This document shows, piece after piece, positions 33,231 to 38,544 of a stretch of 38,544 nt of DNA. Where the stretch lies: the NCBI GenBank assembly GCA_026706455.1, contig JAPOYS010000078.1:1-38544 (forward strand), given 5' to 3'. The position numbers and the translations under genes were made by a program. The notes below the pieces were generated by a model. It was not told the DNA's origin, made no database searches, and saw nothing but the letters and a program-made list of their open reading frames with translations. Position 1 is the stretch's first letter; every line of letters starts with the position of its first letter. This DNA is from Chloroflexota bacterium (lineage in GTDB: Bacteria > Chloroflexota > Anaerolineae > Aggregatilineales > Phototrophicaceae).

Positions 33231-34013
33231 CTAAATCGAGCGCATGGCGCCGCCGTCAACGCGCAGCGTGGCGCCCGTGATGTAGCTGGCGGCCGGCGAG
33301 AGCAGGAAAGCGCCGGCCCGGCCGAAGTCGTCGATCGTGCCATAGCGCCCCAGCGGGATATTCGCGATGGCGCGCGCCTTCACTTCGTCGAGGCTGATGC
33401 CCGTCTTCTCCGAGGTGACGGCGTCAAGCTGGGCCACGCGGTCGGTGTCGATGCGCCCGGGGATCAGATTGTTGAGGCGGATGCCATCGCCAGCCAGCTC
33501 ATCGGCCAGGGTCTTGACCAAGCCCGCCACGCCGGCGCGCATGACGGTGGAGAGGCCCAGGCGCGGGCTGGGCTCCCTGATGGAACTGGACGTAACCGTA
33601 AGTATCGATCCGCCAGCGCCCATGTGCGGAACCGTCATGCGGATCATGCGAAAGCTGCTGAGCAGGGTGAGCTCGAAAGCCGCCTGGAAGTCATCATCGC
33701 TTGCTTCGCTGAGGGTCATGGCCGGTGGACCGCCGGCGTTGACCAGCAGGCAGTCAATGGCGCCCCAGGCGGAAGCGGTCTTCTCCACCCAAGCTTCGAT
33801 CTCGGCGGCGACTCGCACGTCACAGGCGGTCGCCAGAGTCTCCGCGCCGTAGTCCGCTGCGATGGTTTCCGCGGCCGCGGCGACATCATCGGCGCTGCGG
33901 CTGCAGAGCGAGACTTTGGCGCCGTTGGCAGCCAGCGCTTTTGCCACGCCGTAGCCCAAGCCCTTGCTCGAAGCGGCGACCAGCGCGACCTTGTCTTTGA
34001 GTCCCAATTCCAT
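33231..34013 (-). CDS. Short-chain dehydrogenase/reductase with atypical catalytic site
   Basis: A 260-residue SDR fold. The cofactor motif is AASSKGLGYGVA in place of TGxxxGIG, and the conserved LLVNAGGPP and LNNLIPGRIDTDR segments are present. The catalytic Tyr of YxxxK is missing: after the serine (TVTSSSIREP) the region reads LSTVMRAGVAGLVKTL, with no tyrosine at the expected place. A known SDR subgroup (BKR-like) has such changes. It is named a 3-oxoacyl-ACP reductase-like protein in databases, but function is unclear. It sits between GH3 and the PH-domain gene in the minus-strand series. Confidence 0.88.
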   Translation of the reverse strand: MELGLKDKVALVAASSKGLGYGVAKALAANGAKVSLCSRSADDVAAAAETIAADYGAETLATACDVRVAAEIEAWVEKTASAWGAIDCLLVNAGGPPAMTLSEASDDDFQAAFELTLLSSFRMIRMTVPHMGAGGSILTVTSSSIREPSPRLGLSTVMRAGVAGLVKTLADELAGDGIRLNNLIPGRIDTDRVAQLDAVTSEKTGISLDEVKARAIANIPLGRYGTIDDFGRAGAFLLSPAASYITGATLRVDGGAMRSI

Positions 34014-34028
34014 ACGTTTTGTCTCCCG

Positions 34029-34397
34029 TCAATTCATCAATTGCGTAAGCAAAGCCTGCACCGCATACACATCGACGCTCTTGTTGAACTTCTTTTCGAT
34101 TGGCTGCGGATTGCTGCCGACCCAGAGCTTCAGTTCGGCGTCCAGGTCGAAGGTCCCAGTCGTCTCCACGCTGTACATCGTAATCTTGCCATAGGGAATC
34201 GACAAATATTCTTTCTTCCGCCTGGTCATACCCTGGATATCGACCAGAATGAGGCGGCGGTCCGTGAAGATCCAGGTGTCGCGGATGACCTTGAAGCCGG
34301 CATGAACCTGCTCGTCGTCCGCCAGGAGCCTGCCATAGTCCCGCTGGAGATTGTCGCTGTTGACCGCGCCGGTGTTGCCAAGAAGTCTGCCAAACAT
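34029..34397 (-). CDS. Bacterial PH-domain protein
   Basis: A 122-residue protein formed almost entirely by one pleckstrin-homology-like domain of the bacterial bPH_1 type. Typical pieces are LLADDEQVHAGFKVIRDTWIFTDRRLILVD, KEYLSIPYGKITMYSVETTG and a C-terminal helix (SVDVYAVQALLTQLMN). It is likely cytoplasmic and oligomeric; the role is unknown. It is followed 15 bases later by the SDR gene. A link to the metabolic neighbours is not evident. Confidence 0.85.
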   Translation of the reverse strand: MFGRLLGNTGAVNSDNLQRDYGRLLADDEQVHAGFKVIRDTWIFTDRRLILVDIQGMTRRKKEYLSIPYGKITMYSVETTGTFDLDAELKLWVGSNPQPIEKKFNKSVDVYAVQALLTQLMN

Positions 34398-34503
34398 GGA
34401 TGCGCTCCTGATGCGCCGCTTGATACGTCGGCGATTATATCGCTAGTCCGTGAATTGTTCAGCGGGGAAATGGGCTTCACTGGCGGAGTTCGTTGCGTTT
34501 GAC

Positions 34504-34528
34504 GGGCGAGCCGGCGTCTCGCCCCTAC
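34504..34528. repeat. Dispersed hairpin repeat
   Basis: A compact copy, GGGCGAG and CTCGCCC arms with CCGGCGT loop, then CTAC. It lies between the DapA-family gene end and the PH-domain gene start. Confidence 0.75.
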
Positions 34529-34570
34529 AATGTGGACGTTCGGCGGGGAATCCTGTGGCGCCGGAAACCT

Positions 34571-35482
34571 TTACAGCGTCAACTTCTGAGTCGGATCGTC
34601 AATGCCGACGCGCTTCAGCAGCCAGTCGATCTCGCCCTGCGCGCCATCGTCAATCGGGTTGAAGGGCGGGCGCGGCGTCGCATTGGCAATCGCGCCGCGG
34701 CGCTGGAGAAAGGCTTTGCGAATTGTCAAATTTATGAGCGGCTGATTCTCGTAGCGGATCAGCGGTAGGTACTTGTCGAAGACCGCTGCCGCTTCGTCCC
34801 GGCGATCTTGCGTGAAGGCCTCGTAAACCGCCACCAGAATCTCGGTGAAGGCGAAGCCGGTCATCGTGCCGGAGGCGCCGCGGCCCAGTTCCTCCAGGAG
34901 GAACATGCCACCCAGCCCGCCGAAGATCTCGAATCTGTTCGTGCATTGCCGAATTGCGTCGATCTTCTGCATCAGCGGCGGGTCTTCCAGTTTGAGATAG
35001 CGGGCGTTGGGAATCGCTTCGGCGATCTGCGCCAGGACCGCGGGCGACATGATCACGTCGTTAACGGGCGGAAAGTCCTGCACGACGATTGGTCCGCTGA
35101 TCGTCTCGGCAATCTCGCTGTAAAGGGCGAGGATGGCGGGGTCGGACTTGTCTTCCATGGGCGGCGGCGCGATCATCACTCCATCAGCGCCGGCCGCGAA
35201 AGCCGCTTCGCTGAGCGCGATGCAGGTCGATAGCTCGCTGTGGCTCGTGCCCACCACAATCGGGATGGCGCCCGCTACCGTCTCGACAGCGGTGTCCATG
35301 ACCGCTCTGCGCTCATCGACGCTGAGTTTGGCCGCTTCGCCCATGACGCCGAGGATGGTTAAACCTTGCGCGCCCACGTCCATTTGAAAGCGCAGGAGAC
35401 GCCGCAGACTGTCGAAATCAAGCGCGTAATCAGCGCTGAAGGGCGTCGCCAGGATGTTGAAGATGCCGCGTATCCTGCTCAT
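34571..35482 (-). CDS. Dihydrodipicolinate synthase/N-acetylneuraminate lyase (DapA) family protein
   Basis: A 303-residue class I aldolase-type barrel. The GVMGEAAKLSVDER block replaces the usual GTTGE, and the Schiff-base lysine is probably the one in ARYLKLEDPP. Family members cleave or form 2-oxo acids such as 2-keto-3-deoxy sugar acids, dihydrodipicolinate or sialic acid. Given the neighbouring dehydratase and amidohydrolase genes, a catabolic lyase or dehydratase is more likely than lysine synthesis, which is inference. It begins 29 bases after the amidohydrolase stop on the same strand. Confidence 0.9.
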   Translation of the reverse strand: MSRIRGIFNILATPFSADYALDFDSLRRLLRFQMDVGAQGLTILGVMGEAAKLSVDERRAVMDTAVETVAGAIPIVVGTSHSELSTCIALSEAAFAAGADGVMIAPPPMEDKSDPAILALYSEIAETISGPIVVQDFPPVNDVIMSPAVLAQIAEAIPNARYLKLEDPPLMQKIDAIRQCTNRFEIFGGLGGMFLLEELGRGASGTMTGFAFTEILVAVYEAFTQDRRDEAAAVFDKYLPLIRYENQPLINLTIRKAFLQRRGAIANATPRPPFNPIDDGAQGEIDWLLKRVGIDDPTQKLTL

Positions 35483-35511
35483 GGTTTGCGCTCCTGTCTA
35501 GCTCTCAGCGC

Positions 35512-36915
35512 TCAGAATTCCCGCCTGACGCGCACCGCGTCCGAGCGGACGAATTGCCCGTCGCCGGGCGAGCCAACGATATTTCCGTCTTTGAATATTG
35601 TTGCCCCATTGACGATGGTCCGCTCAACCGCGCCCTTGAAGGTCATTCCTTCATAGAGCTTGTCACAGTCGCGCGCCTGCGTGAAGAGCATATCGGGGTG
35701 AATCGTGGTTTGCGCATCCGTGTCGTAGATGACAAGGTCGGCGGCCGCGCCGACGCCGATATGACCGCGCTCGGGATAGACGCCGAAGCGTTTCGCGCCG
35801 TTGGTCGCCACCAGTTCCATGGCCTTGTTGATGCTGATGCGTCCGCTAAGCGCTTCGTGCATGACGCCCAGCAGCAGCTCTTCGACGCCCGGAGCGCCCG
35901 GCGGCGTCGCCCAGATGTCCTCGCGCGCGCGTTCTTTTTCTTCGACCGTGAAGGGCGAGTGGTCGGTGGTGATCGCCAGCAGCGAGCCGTCGAGCAGCCC
36001 CTCCCAGAGCGCCGCTTGGTCGGCTTCCGCGCGCAGTGGCGGATTGACCTTGGCGTAGGGTCCACAGCGTTCCAGGTCGGCTTCGGTGAAGAAGAGGTAA
36101 TGGGGGCAGGTTTCCCCGCTGACTGTTGAGCCGGTCGCTTGGAAGCGGCGGATGACGGCCAGCGCTTCGGCGCCGCTGACGTGGGCGATGTGCAGGTTGG
36201 CGCCGCTGCTTTCGTTCAGCGCGAGCAGGGTGGCGATCGCCAGCGCTTCGACGTGGGGCGGGCGGGATTCGCCATGGGCGGGCACATCGTTGCGCTTGGC
36301 TGCGATCAGCTGCGCCGTATGCCATTCGAGCAATTGGTTGTTCTCGGCGTGCACCGCGCAGACCAAGCCCGTGTCCGCGACCAAGCGCAGCGCCTGATAA
36401 AGCTCGGGCGCATGCGGCAGGCACAAGCCCTCAAATTCGTCGTCTCGCCCTTTTGGCGCGGCTGTCATGAAGATCTTGAAGCCGATCGCGCCTTCGTCAA
36501 CCATGTCGGCGATCTCGGCTTGATCAAGCAGGCCGGGCGCGCCATACAAGCCGAAGTTCACATAGGCGTCGCGCTCGCCCAAAGCCTTGCGCATGCGGAA
36601 GACGTCGCCGGTCGCGCAGCAGGGCTTGGAGATCGGCATCTCGAAGACGGTGGTGACGCCGCCAGCGGCCGCTGCGCGCGTCTCGGTGGCGAAGTCGCCG
36701 CGCTGCGGGTAGGCGGGCGCGCGACAGTGAAAATGGATATCGATGGCGCCCGGCAGCAGCAGTTTGCCAGCGGCGTCAATCGTCTCATCGGCGCTGATAT
36801 CGGCTGCGTCGGCGACCAGGGCGGCAATGCGCCCGGCGCGAATGCCGACATGCAGCTCGGCGATATCCGTCTCCAGCACCACTCTTGCATTCTTTATTAA
36901 CGTGTCTGCCTGCAA
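35512..36915 (-). CDS. Cyclic amidohydrolase (dihydroorotase/allantoinase/hydantoinase family)
   Basis: A 467-residue amidohydrolase with a full dinuclear metal site. H61xH63 lies in DIHFHCRAP, the carbamylated lysine is K147 (GFKIFMT), and histidines lie in AVHAENNQ and HIAHVSG, with the catalytic aspartate in TTDHSPF. It resembles allantoinase and dihydropyrimidinase most. The start is TTG 36915: AAGGGG lies six bases upstream and no in-frame ATG fits except one at 36951, in a region before the domain. It is followed by the DapA gene and preceded by an M20 peptidase, so a ring-opened amide could be passed to the peptidase. Confidence 0.9.
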   Translation of the reverse strand: MQADTLIKNARVVLETDIAELHVGIRAGRIAALVADAADISADETIDAAGKLLLPGAIDIHFHCRAPAYPQRGDFATETRAAAAGGVTTVFEMPISKPCCATGDVFRMRKALGERDAYVNFGLYGAPGLLDQAEIADMVDEGAIGFKIFMTAAPKGRDDEFEGLCLPHAPELYQALRLVADTGLVCAVHAENNQLLEWHTAQLIAAKRNDVPAHGESRPPHVEALAIATLLALNESSGANLHIAHVSGAEALAVIRRFQATGSTVSGETCPHYLFFTEADLERCGPYAKVNPPLRAEADQAALWEGLLDGSLLAITTDHSPFTVEEKERAREDIWATPPGAPGVEELLLGVMHEALSGRISINKAMELVATNGAKRFGVYPERGHIGVGAAADLVIYDTDAQTTIHPDMLFTQARDCDKLYEGMTFKGAVERTIVNGATIFKDGNIVGSPGDGQFVRSDAVRVRREF

Positions 36916-36956
36916 AACATTCCCCTTTAATTCGTTGTTCGCACACCACAATTTGT

Positions 36957-36981
36957 GTAGGGACGACTCTGTGAGTCGCCC
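36957..36981. repeat. Dispersed hairpin repeat
   Basis: A copy with GTAGGGACGACTC and GAGTCGCCC arms around TGT; one outer position is changed (A for C on the left arm). It lies between the M20 gene end and the amidohydrolase start. Confidence 0.78.
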
Positions 36982-37013
36982 GCATGATTATTCACAGGTT
37001 CGGCGGACGATTC

Positions 37014-38186
37014 TCAATGGATTCCACCCGGTCGCCTGCCGCGGTAAAGCGTCCGCCGCAGGAATTCCAGCAAGATATCGGTGGTCGCTTGATAATCCGT
37101 CAGCCGCACATGCTCATCGGCGCTGTGGGCGACTTCGTAGCTGCCCGGTCCGAAGATGATCATGTCGCCGCGCGCCACATCCATCAGATGCTTGGCGTCG
37201 CTGCCGGGCAGATAACCGACTGGACCCGGATCGTCCTTGATCGTCTCGCGAACACAGGCCATGAAAGTGCGCGCATAGTCGCTTCCCAGCGCGGAATCGA
37301 ACCAGGGCGAGTACACAAAGTCACCGATGCTTACCGTCGCCGGCGCCAGGTCCAGCCCGTCGATGACGGCGCGCAGTTCCGCTTTGACCGCCGCCGGCTC
37401 CTCACGCGGGATCATGCGCCGATCCAGATACAGCGCGCAGGAATCGGGCACGGCGTTGGCGGTGCTGCCGCCTTCGATCACGCCGATATTGCAGGTCGGG
37501 CAGCCGACGACCGGGTGGACGCGCTCCGCGAGCTCGCGGTGGTAGGCAGTCAGCGCGTCAATTATCTGGGACATGGCCGCGATGGCGTTGACGCCGCGGT
37601 CGGGGTTGGTGGCGTGGACGGATACGCCGGTCGTTCGTACCGCAGCGCGCATGACGCCCTTGTGCGCTGCCGCGACTTTATTGCCGGTCTGCTCGCCGAC
37701 GATGATGAAGTCGCAGGCGGGCAAATGTCCTGAGTCGGCCAGCCACTTTGTGCCGAGTTGACCGCCGACTTCTTCTTCAGCCGCGGCCACGAGCACGAGC
37801 GCGCCCGTCAGCGCCTCCTGCTGAGCCGCGTCCATCATCGCCAGCATCATGGAAGCGAGCGGCGCTTTGTCGTCGATGCTGCCTTTGCCGTAGAGCGCGC
37901 CGGCGCGGATTTCGCCAGCGTAGGGATCGACGCTCCATTTTTCCGCTTCGGTCGCGGCGATGGGCACGGTGTCGATATGCGCGTGCAGCATGATACGCGG
38001 CTCGCCCGCGCCCAGGACGGCGATGGTATTCAGCGCTTCCGGCTTGGCCTCCGGCGCCAGTTGCCGCACCTCGCAGCCAATCGCGCGCATTTGTTCGGCG
38101 ACGAAATCGGCGATGGCGCGCGTATCGCCCGGCGGGTTGGGCGACGGGATGCCCACCAGTCTTTGCAGTAGCGCGACGCTATCCAT
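37014..38186 (-). CDS. M20-family metallopeptidase (ArgE/DapE-like)
   Basis: A 390-residue zinc hydrolase. Metal and catalytic residues are visible: H70xD72 in HAHIDTVP, D105 in GKGSIDDK, E137/E138 in AAEEEVGG, and the later GxxDAKHL histidine near the end. It also has a dimerisation domain in the middle. It removes acyl or carbamoyl groups from amino acids or dipeptides. The ATG at 38186 follows directly the TAA of the VOC gene, so these are co-transcribed. With the amidohydrolase gene it may handle ring-opened N-carbamoyl or N-acyl products, by context only. Confidence 0.93.
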   Translation of the reverse strand: MDSVALLQRLVGIPSPNPPGDTRAIADFVAEQMRAIGCEVRQLAPEAKPEALNTIAVLGAGEPRIMLHAHIDTVPIAATEAEKWSVDPYAGEIRAGALYGKGSIDDKAPLASMMLAMMDAAQQEALTGALVLVAAAEEEVGGQLGTKWLADSGHLPACDFIIVGEQTGNKVAAAHKGVMRAAVRTTGVSVHATNPDRGVNAIAAMSQIIDALTAYHRELAERVHPVVGCPTCNIGVIEGGSTANAVPDSCALYLDRRMIPREEPAAVKAELRAVIDGLDLAPATVSIGDFVYSPWFDSALGSDYARTFMACVRETIKDDPGPVGYLPGSDAKHLMDVARGDMIIFGPGSYEVAHSADEHVRLTDYQATTDILLEFLRRTLYRGRRPGGIH

Positions 38187-38544
38187 TTAGATGCCCTTGA
38201 CGGATTTGTACTGCTCCAACTCTTCCGGCGTGTAGACCTGCATCAGCTCGAGTTCGACGCCGCCGGCTTCCTGCTCCAGGAAAGCGACCCAGCCTTCGGG
38301 GTGCACATGGCTGCCCTTGACCTTGCAGGCGGCGCATTCTTTGAGGGTCGCGCCTTTCGCCTGCGCGTCGGCCAGCGCCTCGTCGATATTGGGCACGGCA
38401 TAGCAGATATGATGCAAGCCCTCGTAACGGCGCTCTTTGATCCAGGCGTCGTAACGCCCGCCAGCGTCCATTGATTGGCATAACTGGTATTCGACATCGC
38501 CGACATTGAAAATCGCGGTGACATTGCGCGATTTCTCATAGTCA
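38187..38544 (-). CDS. VOC-family (glyoxalase/dioxygenase-fold) protein, N-terminus outside window
   Basis: The frame enters from the right edge and runs 118 residues to TAA at 38187-38189. It has the beta-alpha-beta-beta-beta vicinal-oxygen-chelate pattern: VEYQLCQS, then GLHHICYAVPNIDEALADAQAKGA with the first-strand histidine of the second half, then AFLEQEAGGVELELMQVY with the metal-ligand glutamate. Methylmalonyl-CoA epimerase and glyoxalase I are the closest types. An ATG at 38471 lies inside the domain and is not the start. It is the upstream partner of the M20 peptidase gene. Confidence 0.85.
   Translation of the reverse strand, partial: DYEKSRNVTAIFNVGDVEYQLCQSMDAGGRYDAWIKERRYEGLHHICYAVPNIDEALADAQAKGATLKECAACKVKGSHVHPEGWVAFLEQEAGGVELELMQVYTPEELEQYKSVKGI

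Noticed and set aside
33165..34502. Long plus-strand frame (445 codons) opposite the SDR and PH-domain genes
   Set aside because: It spans two real genes and their gap in antisense. It has no domain and no ribosome-binding site.

Overview
The window looks like a chromosomal stretch from a GC-rich, free-living or host-associated heterotrophic bacterium. It is dominated by sugar, sugar-acid and amide catabolism: oxidoreductases, an enolase-superfamily dehydratase, a GH3 glycosidase, an LplB/YtcP-type sugar ABC importer and an SMP-30 lactonase. This content and the many intergenic palindromes of the type GTAGGGGCGA...TCGCCC would fit an uncultured Chloroflexota (Anaerolineae-like) genome. That placement is inference from gene content; no rRNA or tRNA gene is present to confirm it.

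Left part (1-14400). A VCBS/FG-GAP protein tail is followed by a tight plus-strand operon of two Gfo/Idh/MocA proteins and a TIM-barrel isomerase (330-3407). A metallo-beta-lactamase-fold hydrolase lies on the minus strand. Reading leftwards from 13624 on the minus strand come an FGGY sugar kinase, E1 alpha and E1 beta of a 2-oxoacid dehydrogenase, a lipoyl carrier without a catalytic E2 core, a PhyH-family oxygenase and YjbQ. After a 261-bp gap follow two sugar ABC permeases and their binding protein. A decapitated LacI-family regulator lies beside the kinase promoter.

Middle (14400-25400). Accessory modules alternate with metabolic genes. There is an orphan hypothetical gene divergent from a beta-class DNA methyltransferase that overlaps a PD-(E)xK-type putative restriction endonuclease. 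Next is a split UxaA-type dehydratase with a LarA-type racemase homologue. A two-gene DUF6978-like/DUF1828-DUF1829 module follows, with its own promoter and a 4-bp ATGA overlap; this is the best candidate for an uncharacterised system. Then come an MFS transporter, malate synthase, and an HTH antitoxin/PIN toxin pair with a good promoter.

Right part (25400-38544). A three-domain kinase/M23/class III aminotransferase protein abuts a glycosyltransferase-like gene fragment. The minus strand then carries a long catabolic series: VOC protein (cut by the window edge), M20 peptidase, cyclic amidohydrolase, DapA-family lyase/aldolase, a small PH-domain protein, SDR, GH3 glycosidase, enolase-superfamily dehydratase and SMP-30 lactonase.

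Sixteen copies of a short hairpin with an almost constant outer stem and a covarying inner stem sit only between genes, at eight loci. They are the most distinctive non-coding signal in the window. No CRISPR array, rRNA, tRNA, prophage or transposase gene was seen.
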